The translations under genes and the position numbers were made by a program. 64,000 bases of DNA from an uncultured Ruminococcus sp. (GTDB lineage: Bacteria > Bacillota > Clostridia > Oscillospirales > Ruminococcaceae), in assembly GCA_902788785.1 (NCBI GenBank), contig CADALT010000001.1, forward strand, positions 248,001 to 312,000, given 5' to 3'. Of the stretch, positions 47,677 through 56,686 are shown piece after piece. The notes beneath the pieces were generated by a model. The model was not told where the DNA came from. It did no database searches and was given only the letters and a program-made list of their open reading frames with translations. Each line of letters starts with the position of its first letter. The stretch's first letter is position 1.

Positions 47677-50022
47677 ATGGATGGATATATAGAGCTGAAG
47701 AAAAGAGCTCTGGAAAGATTTTTTTCTCGGATGAATCCGATGCAGCAGAAAGCTGTTTTCCATATAAAAGGTCCACTGCTGATACTTGCAGGTGCAGGCA
47801 GCGGAAAGACCACGGTGCTGGTCAACAGGATAGCCAACATGATATGGTTCGGCAATGCTTATGAAAGTGAATATCAGCCTGCCATGGCACCGGAGGAAAT
47901 GCAGTTTCTAAAGGATTATGCCGACGGAAAGACAGATGACGGAAAAAAGCTTGCAGAAATGATAGGATACGATCAGGTGCGTCCCTGGAGCATACTCGCC
48001 ATAACCTTTACCAACAAAGCAGCAGGCGAATTGAAAGAGCGTATCGCAAATATCCTGGGCGAGGACGGTCAGGGCATAACCGCAGCTACCTTCCATTCGG
48101 CCTGTGTAAGGATACTCAGACGTGAAGGCGATAAGCTGGGCTTCACGAAGAATTTTACCATATATGATACTGATGATTCAAAGCGTGTGATAAAATCCAT
48201 TGAACGCAGTATGGAGATCGAGGAAAAGATGTTCCCCATAAAATCTGTTATGGCAGAGATCTCTCACGCTAAGGACAGCATGATAAGTCCAGAAGAATAC
48301 GAACGTGATGCGAACGGCGATTACCGCATGACAGTAATTGGCAGGATCTACAAACGCTATCAGCAGGAACTTCTCAGCAGCAATGCTATGGATTTCGATG
48401 ACATAATCTGCCACACGGTAAGGCTTTTTGAGAACGAGCCCGATGTTCTCGATCATTATCAGAATTTATATAAATACATAATGGTAGACGAATATCAGGA
48501 CACCAACAAAGTACAGTTCAGGCTGGTCGCTTTGTTATCCAAGAAATTCAACAATGTATGCGTGGTCGGTGATGACGACCAGAGCATATACCGTTTCCGT
48601 GGTGCAACGATAGAAAATATCCTGAACTTTGAGGATGAGTTCGGATGCAGACCCGAAGACGTTATAAAACTTGAACAGAACTACCGCTCGACCCAGAATA
48701 TACTGACCTGTGCCAACGAACTCATCAAGCACAACAAGGGCAGAAAAGGCAAAAATCTCTGGACTGCCGGCGGTGACGGCGACAAGGTCATAGTCAGAAA
48801 AACAGGTACCGAGCGTGACGAGGCTTCATACATCGCCAAGACCATTGAGGAAGATGTTGACAGCAAGGGCAAAAAATACGGCGATCACGCTGTATTGTAC
48901 AGAATGAACGCACAGTCAAACGCCATCGAGCAAGCTATGATAAAGGCAGGTATCCCCTACCGCATATTTGGCGGACCTAAATTCTATGACCGCAAGGAGA
49001 TCAAGGACGTACTGGCTTATCTCGAAGTCATCAATAATCACTCAGACGTATTCAGACTGAGAAGGATAATAAACGAGCCTAAGCGCGGCATAGGTGATGC
49101 TACTGTAAGAGTTGTGGAACAGATAGTTTCAGATCTTGGCGAAGATGCGATATATGTTATGGAACATTCCACCGAGTATGTGCCCCTTGCACGCAAGTCA
49201 AAAGCACTGAGCGATTTCGCTTTCATGATCGACGACCTCACGGAAATGTCCGAAGAAGAGAGCCTTGAAGATCTGCTTGATGCAGTTCTTGACAGATCTG
49301 GCTACAGGCAGTACCTTGAGGAACAGGGTTTGGAAGGCGAAGCAAGGCTTGAAAACATCGCCGAGCTTAAATCTACCATGGCAAAATATGAAGAAGATGC
49401 GGAAGAACCCACACTGGAAGGTTTCCTGGAAGAGGTCGCACTATATACCGATCTTGACACCATGGACTCCGACGGTGATTATGTGACCATGATGACCATG
49501 CACGCCGCAAAGGGACTTGAGTTCCCTGTGGTATTCGTGGCAGGCATGGAGGACAATGTTTTCCCATCAAGCAGGAGCAGGGATACGGATATAGAGCTTG
49601 AAGAAGAACGCAGGCTCGCATATGTTGCTATAACACGAGCTAAGGAAGAGCTCCATCTGCTTTGTGCATCGGAACGTATGCTGTACGGCAGCACTCAGCG
49701 CAACCGTGAATCGATATTCCTCAGAGAGCTTCCAAAGGATAATATCGACAAACAATTCCCGAACTACGGTGATGATATGCTGAGACAGCCGCAGAATATG
49801 AGCCTTGGCAGACAGATGTCAATGTTCAACTCCGCTAAAGCACCATCAGAAAGCACGGGCGAGTCATATTCCGTAGGCGAAAGGGTAATGCACAAGAAAT
49901 TCGGCGAGGGTACTATACTTGCAGTTACTCCCATGGCGAACGATACCTTGCTTGAAATAGTTTTCGATAAGGTAGGTACAAAAAAGATATTTGCAAATTT
50001 CGCAAAACCAAAGAAGATATAA
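47677..50022 (+). CDS. pcrA: ATP-dependent DNA helicase PcrA/UvrD
   Basis: SF1A 3'-5' helicase for repair and displacement of proteins from DNA. 781 residues from ATG 47677, chosen because GACGGAGG precedes it; the frame is open further upstream but without a site. Motifs in order: Q-motif LNPMQQKAV (here MNPMQQKAV near 17), Walker A GAGSGKTTVL near 41, YIMVDEYQDTN near 267, VVGDDDQSIYRFRGA near 296, EQNYRST near 334, TMHAAKGLEFPVVF near 607, VAITRAKEEL near 650. A C-terminal Tudor-like segment (GERVMHKKFGEGTIL) binds RNA polymerase in relatives. Confidence 0.96.
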   Translation: MDGYIELKKRALERFFSRMNPMQQKAVFHIKGPLLILAGAGSGKTTVLVNRIANMIWFGNAYESEYQPAMAPEEMQFLKDYADGKTDDGKKLAEMIGYDQVRPWSILAITFTNKAAGELKERIANILGEDGQGITAATFHSACVRILRREGDKLGFTKNFTIYDTDDSKRVIKSIERSMEIEEKMFPIKSVMAEISHAKDSMISPEEYERDANGDYRMTVIGRIYKRYQQELLSSNAMDFDDIICHTVRLFENEPDVLDHYQNLYKYIMVDEYQDTNKVQFRLVALLSKKFNNVCVVGDDDQSIYRFRGATIENILNFEDEFGCRPEDVIKLEQNYRSTQNILTCANELIKHNKGRKGKNLWTAGGDGDKVIVRKTGTERDEASYIAKTIEEDVDSKGKKYGDHAVLYRMNAQSNAIEQAMIKAGIPYRIFGGPKFYDRKEIKDVLAYLEVINNHSDVFRLRRIINEPKRGIGDATVRVVEQIVSDLGEDAIYVMEHSTEYVPLARKSKALSDFAFMIDDLTEMSEEESLEDLLDAVLDRSGYRQYLEEQGLEGEARLENIAELKSTMAKYEEDAEEPTLEGFLEEVALYTDLDTMDSDGDYVTMMTMHAAKGLEFPVVFVAGMEDNVFPSSRSRDTDIELEEERRLAYVAITRAKEELHLLCASERMLYGSTQRNRESIFLRELPKDNIDKQFPNYGDDMLRQPQNMSLGRQMSMFNSAKAPSESTGESYSVGERVMHKKFGEGTILAVTPMANDTLLEIVFDKVGTKKIFANFAKPKKI

Positions 50023-50025
50023 GTA

Positions 50026-50056
50026 AAGACCTGACAGTAAGCAGCTGTCAGGTCTT
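50026..50056. terminator. Bidirectional terminator after pcrA
   Basis: Perfect 12-bp stem AAGACCTGACAG / CTGTCAGGTCTT, 7-base loop, followed by TGTTTTG; between convergent genes. Confidence 0.85.
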
Positions 50057-50063
50057 TGTTTTG

Positions 50064-50936
50064 CTAAAACAAACTCATCTGAGTATATTTTTCGGGCAAT
50101 TCATTAAGATAGGCAAAACATTCATCAATGCGGTACATTATCCCGTGAGTACGGCACTTTTCTTCAAATATGCTCATCAGTCGGGCATTATTGGGACTGA
50201 CAAGCTCGTAGGAATTGCCGTAAGCTGAGATATACCGCTGTTTCAGCCCGTTAAAATGCTTATCCAGCGCCGAATAGAAGTATTCCCTGCTGCCTTCACG
50301 CAAAGTCATGCCCATGCCAAAACAGATGATACCCTTTACATTTGCTTCAATACAAGCATCAAGTATAGAACTGATATTTTCCTCTGTATCGTTTATAAAT
50401 GGCAGGATGGGACACAGCCACACCACAGTAGGTATGCCTCGTTCTTTCATGCGCATGAGGACCTCTATACGCCGCCGTGTGGTGCATACGTTAGGCTCTA
50501 TTATCTTGCATAGCTTTTCATCAAAGGTCGTAAGAGTAATCTGCACAACGGCTTTTGAACGGCGGTTTATCTCGTCAAGCAGATCAATATCCTCCAGTAT
50601 CCTGTCAGACTTCGTCTGCACAGCGATCCCAAAGCCGTTGTCACGCACGATCTCCAGACACTTGCGTGTAAGGCGCAGCTGCTGTTCGCAGTGCATATAC
50701 GGGTCTGACATGGAGCCTGTGCCGATCATACAGCATTTTCTTTTGGAGCGCAGGGCTTTTTCCAACAGCAAAGGTGCATTCTGCTTTACCTCGACATCTT
50801 CAAAGGCATGGGCAAACTGATAGCATCTGCTTCTGCTGTCGCAGTATATACAGCCATGTGTACAGCCACGATATATATTCATACCCATATGTCCATTATT
50901 GCCGTTTAATATGCCCTTGGCGTCGATAAAATGCAT
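50064..50936 (-). CDS. Radical SAM protein of the SplB-like group
   Basis: A 290-residue radical SAM protein. The cluster motif C-x3-C-x2-C is GCTHGCIYC with Cys25, 29 and 32; the segment IGTGSMSDPYMHCEQ near 72 and VVQITLTTFDEKLCKIIEP near 131 match the spore-photoproduct-lyase-like / Rv2578c-like group often annotated as DNA repair photolyase. It lacks the lyase's diagnostic N-terminal part, so actual substrate is unknown. Followed 13 bases upstream on the same strand by rlmA, so they are cotranscribed. Confidence 0.82.
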   Translation of the reverse strand: MHFIDAKGILNGNNGHMGMNIYRGCTHGCIYCDSRSRCYQFAHAFEDVEVKQNAPLLLEKALRSKRKCCMIGTGSMSDPYMHCEQQLRLTRKCLEIVRDNGFGIAVQTKSDRILEDIDLLDEINRRSKAVVQITLTTFDEKLCKIIEPNVCTTRRRIEVLMRMKERGIPTVVWLCPILPFINDTEENISSILDACIEANVKGIICFGMGMTLREGSREYFYSALDKHFNGLKQRYISAYGNSYELVSPNNARLMSIFEEKCRTHGIMYRIDECFAYLNELPEKYTQMSLF

Positions 50937-50949
50937 CAGCCCACCTCCG

Positions 50950-51783
50950 TCAGCATTTTGAGTAGACTTGTATCATAAAACCGCAGGTAACTTCGATACT
51001 CTCCAACGCTCTTAACCTTGCCATACCCTCCTCGGACGTTTTAAAGCAATAAGGCGTCATCATAAAAAGGCTCTGTATATCTTCGGGGGAAGATATGAGC
51101 TTTTTATACTCGAAAACTATCTCCTTGCGCTTATCCTTTCCATTGTAAAATTTTGTCAGTTTATAATCGTTGGGCTTATTTTTATAAGGCTTATCATATA
51201 CAGCCGCTTTAAGCTCAAACAAATGTCTCGGTGATGGTGAGACCACTATAAGCACGCCGTCAGGTTTGAGTACACGGGCATATTCTTCGTCGCAGACAGG
51301 CGCAAATACACTTATAACTGCATCTGCGGAATTATTGGCAAAAGGCAGATCAAAAGACGAAGCCACAGCAAACTCGCAGTTTTTCAAGCCTGCTAAATGT
51401 ACTCTTGTCATGCAGTGTGCCACAGCGTGCTTTGAGATATCTATGCCGAAAATACGTGAGTTCTTGATTTTGGCAAGTTCAGAAGAATAAAAGCCCTCAC
51501 CGCAGCCGCTGTCTATTATAACTGGCTTAGCTATACCGTTAAGTTCGTCCTCTGCTGCTTCTCTAAGCTTTTCTGCCAGAGGTCTGTAATAGCCCTTATC
51601 AAGGAACTCTGTGCGTGCTTTAACCATATCTGCATTATCGCCTGCTGTCTTGGGATTATGTTTAGCGGTGGTCAACAGATTGACATGACCCTTGCGGGCG
51701 ATATCAAAGCTGTGCCCTTTCGGACAGCGCCATGAGTTTTCTATTCGGTTCAGTTTATCTTTACACACGGGACATATATACAT
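50950..51783 (-). CDS. rlmA: 23S rRNA (guanine-N1) methyltransferase RlmA-type
   Basis: SAM-dependent methyltransferase of the RlmA(I)/(II) family, which methylates G745 or G748 of 23S rRNA. 277 residues: an N-terminal zinc finger with Cys4, Cys7, Cys20 and His24 (YICPVCKDKL, WRCPKGHSFD), followed by ARKGHVNLL; SAM motif I is IDSGCGEGFYSSEL near 92. Relatives of the RlmA(II) type give tylosin resistance, but the subtype is not resolvable here. One transcript with the radical SAM gene downstream and the small gene upstream. Confidence 0.9.
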   Translation of the reverse strand: MYICPVCKDKLNRIENSWRCPKGHSFDIARKGHVNLLTTAKHNPKTAGDNADMVKARTEFLDKGYYRPLAEKLREAAEDELNGIAKPVIIDSGCGEGFYSSELAKIKNSRIFGIDISKHAVAHCMTRVHLAGLKNCEFAVASSFDLPFANNSADAVISVFAPVCDEEYARVLKPDGVLIVVSPSPRHLFELKAAVYDKPYKNKPNDYKLTKFYNGKDKRKEIVFEYKKLISSPEDIQSLFMMTPYCFKTSEEGMARLRALESIEVTCGFMIQVYSKC

Positions 51784-51787
51784 TTTA

Positions 51788-52219
51788 TCACCTATCTTTT
51801 ATCACCCTGATATTCCGCCCCATGCTGACAGCATTTTTCATGAGGACATCAAGTTTCATATCAGATGTGAAGACATACTCGCTGTCAACAGCTTCATCGA
51901 CTTCCCATAAATACAGTTCAAATACACAGTTTTTGAGTTTATCGGTGAAAGGCTCAAGTTTGCCGCTGTTTACCAATACTTCCGCACTTTGGTCTTTTAT
52001 ATCAAGGGATACAAGGACCGGGTCGCTGATGAATGTTTCCTGCAAAAGCATCTCGCATATCTTACCATGGGAAGCTTCGATAAAAGCAATACCTTCTTCT
52101 GTGTAAAACTGCCTTGGTACACACTCATGCTCTTCACCGTCCCAGAACACTTTTTTAACCGAAAGGCCTGCGTCAGCCAGCTGAGCTTCGGACAATATTA
52201 TCTCTAAGGTGTATTCCAT
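51788..52219 (-). CDS. Hypothetical protein
   Basis: A 143-residue acidic protein beginning MEYTLEIILSEAQLADAGLS. Predicted mixed alpha/beta, no membrane segment and no signal. Its stop lies four bases before the rlmA start (same direction), so the gene begins the unit with rlmA and the radical SAM gene. No family recognised. Confidence 0.7.
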   Translation of the reverse strand: MEYTLEIILSEAQLADAGLSVKKVFWDGEEHECVPRQFYTEEGIAFIEASHGKICEMLLQETFISDPVLVSLDIKDQSAEVLVNSGKLEPFTDKLKNCVFELYLWEVDEAVDSEYVFTSDMKLDVLMKNAVSMGRNIRVIKDR

Positions 52220-52316
52220 TCATCTTCACCTGCACTTTCATATACTTGTGTTATTATAGCATAATTAAACCCCATTTGCAAGACACCGATCAAGATCTGC
52301 ATATGTTTTATGAAAA

Positions 52317-52350
52317 ACTCTGCCCGGGGACAGGTGTCCTCAGGCAGAGT
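52317..52350 (-). terminator. Terminator of tyrS
   Basis: Stem AACTCTGCC / GGCAGAGT with an inner AGGACA / TGTCC pairing, followed by TTTTTC on the minus strand. Confidence 0.85.
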
Positions 52351-52388
52351 ATCACAATAGGATAAGTTAGATCATTGTATAGGATTTA

Positions 52389-53615
52389 TCAACCGAGAAC
52401 GACCTTGTGGAATACTTTCTTACCCTTCTTTATTATTACCTGCTCGGAAAGGTCTACCATGCCCTTGGGGTCTGTGAACTTTTCGCCGTTAACAGCGATA
52501 CCGTTCTGCTGAACAAGTCTTCTTGCTTCGCCGTTGGAAGGACACAGACCTGCCTTTACCAGCAGAGTCAGTATTCCTATCTGCTTATTCTCATCAACGT
52601 CATCAGCTGTGAGAGTAGTTGTGGGCATATCCTCACTGTCAGCTCCGCCGCCGAAGATAGCCTTTGCAGCTGCATCAGCTTTCTTTGCTTCCTCTTCGCC
52701 GTGTATCATCTTGGTCAGCTCGAATGCCAGCAGTTCCTTAGCCTTGTTGAACTCTGCACCCTCCATATGCTTCTCCATCTCTTCGATCTCCTCGATAGGA
52801 ACGAAAGTCAGCAGCTTCAGGCACTTGATAACGTCTGCATCATTTACATTTCTCCAGTACTGGTAGAAATCGTAGGGAGAAGTCTTTTCAGCATCCAGCC
52901 ATACAGCACCCTTTTCGGTCTTGCCCATCTTCTTGCCCTCGGAGTTGAGCAGCAGTGTGATGGTCATTGCATGAGCGTCCTTACCCAGCTTTTTACGGAT
53001 AAGCTCTGTACCGCCCAGCATATTTGCCCACTGATCGTCACCGCCGAACTGCATATTGCAGCCGTAATCCTGGAACAGTCTGTAGAAGTCGTAGGACTGC
53101 ATTATCATGTAGTTGAACTCCAGGAATGTGAGTCCTCTTTCCATTCTCTGCTTATAGCACTCAAAGGTCAGCATCTTATTTACCGAGAAACAAGCGCCTA
53201 CCTCACGGAGAACGTCGATATAGTTCAAATTCAGCAGCCAGTCACCGTTGTTTACCATAAGTGCCTTGCCGTCAGAGAAGTCGATAAACCTACTCATCTG
53301 CTTTTTAAAGCAATCACAATTGTGCTGGATCGTTTCGGGGGTCAGCATCTTACGCATATCGCTCTTACCCGAGGGATCGCCTATCATACCTGTACCGCCG
53401 CCAACAAGAGCGATGGGCTTATTGCCTGCCATCTGGAGTCTCTTCATAAGGCACAGTGCCATAAAATGTCCAACGTGCAGGCTGTCTGCTGTGGGGTCAA
53501 AACCAATGTAGAATACAGCCTTTCCGTTATTGATCATATTGCTGATCTCTTTTTCGTCTGTGACCTGAGCTATCAGACCACGTCTTACAAGTTCTTCATA
53601 ACAAGTCATTTTCAT
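52389..53615 (-). CDS. tyrS: Tyrosyl-tRNA synthetase
   Basis: Class I synthetase charging tRNA-Tyr. 408 residues: Rossmann catalytic domain with the HIGH-type motif DSLHVGHFM near 44-52, tyrosine pocket residues in [11 protein letters not shown] near 166, the KMSKS-type loop [12 protein letters not shown] near 230, and a C-terminal S4 RNA-binding domain ([23 protein letters not shown] near 344). Starts 18 bases after the upstream 143-residue gene, so it is probably third in the T-box-led unit GNAT - unknown - tyrS; a separate promoter before the unknown gene cannot be excluded. Confidence 0.96.
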   Translation of the reverse strand: MKMTCYEELVRRGLIAQVTDEKEISNMINNGKAVFYIGFDPTADSLHVGHFMALCLMKRLQMAGNKPIALVGGGTGMIGDPSGKSDMRKMLTPETIQHNCDCFKKQMSRFIDFSDGKALMVNNGDWLLNLNYIDVLREVGACFSVNKMLTFECYKQRMERGLTFLEFNYMIMQSYDFYRLFQDYGCNMQFGGDDQWANMLGGTELIRKKLGKDAHAMTITLLLNSEGKKMGKTEKGAVWLDAEKTSPYDFYQYWRNVNDADVIKCLKLLTFVPIEEIEEMEKHMEGAEFNKAKELLAFELTKMIHGEEEAKKADAAAKAIFGGGADSEDMPTTTLTADDVDENKQIGILTLLVKAGLCPSNGEARRLVQQNGIAVNGEKFTDPKGMVDLSEQVIIKKGKKVFHKVVLG

Positions 53616-53632
53616 TTCCTCCGTTTATATTA

Positions 53633-54064
53633 TTATCCTATTACCTCATTATAATCAAAAGCCTCTGCAATAAAACCGCAGTTTTCAAGTCTTGCGATGA
53701 TATTTTCTATATACCATGAAGCATCGGTATATTCTGATAAAACAGTCTTTCTATTGATATCGTGTGACAGAATGATATTCGTGGGATCGTCTGCCAGAAA
53801 AGTGATGCCTGTATCCGTATCTTCAAAATACAGTTTCAGACCAACCATCTCGCCTGCTGACTGTTTGCGGTCAACGATACTGCGAAGCTCATCTTTGCTG
53901 AGCGCCGCAGTTTTATAATCAAACTCATCGTCATCTCCCACAGGAAGATAACAAGCCAGATCGTATCCAATATGCCAGCCTGCTTTTTCAAAGAGTTCAA
54001 CGATATCGTATATCCTATTGGAATACGAACTCATATCAAGTATTATTATCGCTTCTCTTGCCAT
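53633..54064 (-). CDS. Hypothetical protein upstream of tyrS
   Basis: A 143-residue acidic protein (MAREAIIILDMSS..., ending IAEAFDYNEVIG). ATG 54064 with AAGGGTGA upstream. Predicted alpha/beta, soluble. It is followed 18 bases later by tyrS. A 129-base gap separates it from the acetyltransferase gene, without a clear terminator. No family recognised. Confidence 0.7.
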   Translation of the reverse strand: MAREAIIILDMSSYSNRIYDIVELFEKAGWHIGYDLACYLPVGDDDEFDYKTAALSKDELRSIVDRKQSAGEMVGLKLYFEDTDTGITFLADDPTNIILSHDINRKTVLSEYTDASWYIENIIARLENCGFIAEAFDYNEVIG

Positions 54065-54193
54065 CAGCTCATATCACCCTTATATTTTCATAAACAATGA
54101 CATCTGCGGTAGATATCATTTATATCACGACCTTTCATATCATCACAGATATCTGCCAAAATGATCGAGCCTTTTTATCGAATCATTCCTTTA

Positions 54194-54670
54194 TCAACAG
54201 GTCCTCTCAAAACCGATTATGGTCATATCGTCATTGATAACGGTTCTTGAACCTGTGCGGACAAAGCCGAGCTTTTCATAGAAATGACAATTTCTGTCGT
54301 CCTGCTCGATGGTAGCCAGCGACCATTTATCCGTATCACTGTATTTTCCGAATATCTTCGTCAACGCCTCAGTACCTATGCCCTCATCCCAATGAGACGG
54401 GATAACGAACATTGGACTGATATTGCGTGTGTTGATGCCGTTATTCTCAAACAGCCGCACCCTGATGCCACCCACAGGTTCATCATCAAGATATATCAGC
54501 CAGAAATCAGACTCCGTTATCTTAACAAAGATACGCTCAACTGTTTCCATGGCAGGACTTGTTTCATCGTCATGGTATCGCTCATACAGCGGCATAAAAG
54601 CTTCACGCTGGAGTTTATGTAACAGTGCTGCATCTTCAAGTGCAGCTTTGATAAGTTTTATCTTTTTCAT
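54194..54670 (-). CDS. GNAT family N-acetyltransferase
   Basis: A 158-residue acetyltransferase from ATG 54670 (MKKIKLIKAAL), which has GAAAGAGAGG upstream; the longer frame runs back through the T-box terminator and is not credible. The acetyl-CoA site is HWDEGIGTEALTKIF near 110 (loop D/E-x-G-I-G) and the C-terminal segment HFYEKLGFVRTGSRT near 135 is typical. Substrate not readable. It directly follows a T-box leader on the same strand, so transcription should respond to an uncharged tRNA. Confidence 0.88.
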   Translation of the reverse strand: MKKIKLIKAALEDAALLHKLQREAFMPLYERYHDDETSPAMETVERIFVKITESDFWLIYLDDEPVGGIRVRLFENNGINTRNISPMFVIPSHWDEGIGTEALTKIFGKYSDTDKWSLATIEQDDRNCHFYEKLGFVRTGSRTVINDDMTIIGFERTC

Positions 54671-54701
54671 AAAACGATACCTCTCTTTCAAAAATATAAA
54701 A

Positions 54702-54934
54702 GCCCTCAGAAGACCACCAAAGTCCTCTGAGGGCGTGTTAACGCTGTACCACCTCAGTTTATCGGCATAAGCCGACCTCATTGCCTTTAACGCAGGTAAA
54801 ACGCCCTGCCCTACTGTAGTTTTCAGGCAGAAAGCTCAGGAAGGTAACTTCACCGCCGCAGGCTGTCTGCTCACACCATCCGCAGACTCTCTGAAACACC
54901 TAATGCCGCAGCTACTTCATTCCATCATAGCATT
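54702..54934 (-). ncRNA. T-box riboswitch leader
   Basis: Minus strand shows all T-box elements in order: stem I with AGTA on the 5' side, the distal loop AGAGAGTCTGCGGATGGTG, a specifier loop GGTGAAGTTACC (54852-54841), the T-box motif AGGTGGTACAGCG (54754-54742) and the terminator GCCCTCAGA / TCTGAGGGC with T4 (54734-54702). By the usual GAA-NNN-A register the specifier is GTT (Val, 54848-54846); a TAC (Tyr) lies two bases further on. Expected action: uncharged tRNA promotes read-through. Confidence 0.9.
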
Positions 54935-54940
54935 TAGTTT

Positions 54941-54969
54941 ATTATACAAAATCTGAACGGATTTGTCAA
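54941..54969 (-). promoter_or_regulatory. Predicted sigma-A promoter of the T-box unit
   Basis: Perfect consensus on the minus strand: TTGACA (54969-54964), 17-base spacer, TATAAT (54946-54941). Confidence 0.85.
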
Positions 54970-55031
54970 GGGGGATGAAAGCAAGTATTTCCGGATCATC
55001 ATAAATACAGCAATTTTTGATAAATAATAAC

Positions 55032-55060
55032 TTTACTTTTTCATCGTGATATGTTATAAT
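55032..55060 (+). promoter_or_regulatory. Predicted promoter of the MATE gene
   Basis: TTTACT (55032-55037), 17-base spacer, TATAAT (55055-55060). Confidence 0.6.
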
Positions 55061-55095
55061 AATACATTATTTTACAAAAGAATTGAGGAAGATAA

Positions 55096-56451
55096 ATGGC
55101 AGTAAAAGCGATGACGGACGGTACTCCGTGGAAACATATTTTAAGCTTTGCGATGCCTGTGCTGGCTGGTTCACTGCTGCAGCAGCTTTACAACACCGCA
55201 GACTCGGTGATAGTAGGAAGATACGCAGGTCAATCGGCGCTTTCGGGAGTCGGTACAACAGGCAGCTTTGCGTTCCTGTTTCTTGCGATAGCCTTTGGTA
55301 TATCGGGCGGAAACGGGATCGTCATAGCACAGCATTACGGTGCAGGAGATGAGAAGGCACTGCGAAAAGCAGCATCTACGGGCATAATAATGATGATGGC
55401 TCTGGGCGCTGTGCTGACTTTGCTGGGACTTGCCATAGCAGAACCTGCACTGACGCACTTTATCGGTGTAAAGCCCGAATATCACGATCTGGCGGTGCAG
55501 TATTTCAGGTGGTACTGCGTGGGACTCATCTTTCAGTATGGATACAACAGTTTCTCGGGTATACTGCGTGCTGTGGGCGACAGTCAGGCAACGCTCTATT
55601 TTCTGCTTATATCCTCGGTGCTTAACATAATACTTGACCTTCTTTTCGTTAAAGTATTCAAGTGGGGAGTATTCGGTGCAGCGGTAGCTACGGATATAGC
55701 GCAGGCTGCATCATTTTTAGCGGCATATCTCTACATGGTGATAAAATACCCGGTATTCAAATTCAAGCTGAAAGATTATGTTTGGGACAAAGTATCTGCT
55801 GCAAAGACAATAAAAGTCGGGTCGCCCATTGCATTGCAGCTTGTGATAGTTGCTTTCGGACTTACATTCATACAGCGTGCTGTAAACAGCTTTGGTCCTG
55901 CCATGACGGCATCGTTCACAGTCGGCGGAAGGATAGAGATGTACCTTAACCTGCCCTGCAACGCTTTTCAGACCACACTGGCTACATACACAGGTCAGAA
56001 CGTGGGCGCAGGCAAGATAGAACGAGTAAAACAGGGTGCAAGGCAAACTATATTCATATCGGTGCTGATGACGATATTCATATCGGCTGCGGTATGGTTC
56101 TCGGCTGATAAGATAATACAGCTTTTCGCTCTTGATGCGGAGGCTGCCGCATACTGCCTGCCGCATCTGAGGACAGTAGCATTTATAAACGTGGTGCTCT
56201 CCATGTATATACCGCTTTTCGGAGTGTTCCAGGGCACGAACCACAGCGGATTTCCCACGATAGTTGCGACCTGCGCTTTAACTACAAGGGTGATAATAAC
56301 TTTCCTTGTAAAAGATACTGCATTCTTCGGACATACCATAATCTGGTGGAACGGATTATTCGGTTTCGGACTTGGCTGTACTTTAAGCTGGATTTATTAT
56401 CTCAGCGGCAAATGGCAAAACGGTCTTATAAAAGAAAAACAGAGTGCCTGA
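55096..56451 (+). CDS. MATE family efflux transporter
   Basis: Integral membrane cation-driven exporter (MATE group) with about twelve membrane helices in 451 residues; cargo is often drugs or metabolites and is not predictable here. Typical features are the opening PWKHILSFAMPVLAGSLLQQLYNTADSVIVGRYAG-type repeat start (about 11-45), the mirrored second half (about 235 on), and ...FGVFQGTNHSGFPTIVATC... near 380. AATTGAGGAAG precedes the ATG. Divergent from the T-box unit, monocistronic, with a terminator hairpin overlapping its stop codon. Confidence 0.93.
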   Translation: MAVKAMTDGTPWKHILSFAMPVLAGSLLQQLYNTADSVIVGRYAGQSALSGVGTTGSFAFLFLAIAFGISGGNGIVIAQHYGAGDEKALRKAASTGIIMMMALGAVLTLLGLAIAEPALTHFIGVKPEYHDLAVQYFRWYCVGLIFQYGYNSFSGILRAVGDSQATLYFLLISSVLNIILDLLFVKVFKWGVFGAAVATDIAQAASFLAAYLYMVIKYPVFKFKLKDYVWDKVSAAKTIKVGSPIALQLVIVAFGLTFIQRAVNSFGPAMTASFTVGGRIEMYLNLPCNAFQTTLATYTGQNVGAGKIERVKQGARQTIFISVLMTIFISAAVWFSADKIIQLFALDAEAAAYCLPHLRTVAFINVVLSMYIPLFGVFQGTNHSGFPTIVATCALTTRVIITFLVKDTAFFGHTIIWWNGLFGFGLGCTLSWIYYLSGKWQNGLIKEKQSA

Positions 56452-56468
56452 TGCGCTCTGTTTTTTTT
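56437..56468 (+). terminator. Terminator of the MATE gene
   Basis: Stem AAACAGAG / CTCTGTTT with an 11-base loop containing the stop codon, followed by T8. Confidence 0.85.
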
Positions 56469-56584
56469 GCTAAAATGACCAACATTCAGTGTTAAAGGTT
56501 ATATTTAGTTTGTTATTTTATCATAATGCATATAATATGGGATTTGTACCAAATTGTCGGGTGTGAATTTTAACCAAAAATCAA

Positions 56585-56613
56585 TTGACTTTTCTTTATT
56601 TATATGGTATAAT
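56585..56613 (+). promoter_or_regulatory. Predicted promoter of the alpha/beta hydrolase gene
   Basis: TTGACT (56585-56590), 17-base spacer, TATAAT (56608-56613). The 110 bases before it (56469-56580) hold nothing else recognisable. Confidence 0.7.
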
Positions 56614-56686
56614 TTAAGAGGATAAAAAATATTGAATATACACAACTGATAATATACTAAAATATTTGATATGGAGGTTACTATAT

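Noticed and set aside
52407-53654. 415-codon open frame on the plus strand opposite tyrS
   Set aside because: It is antisense to a secure tyrS, has no ribosome binding site, and its protein is Leu/His/Cys-rich without family features; a codon-bias shadow.
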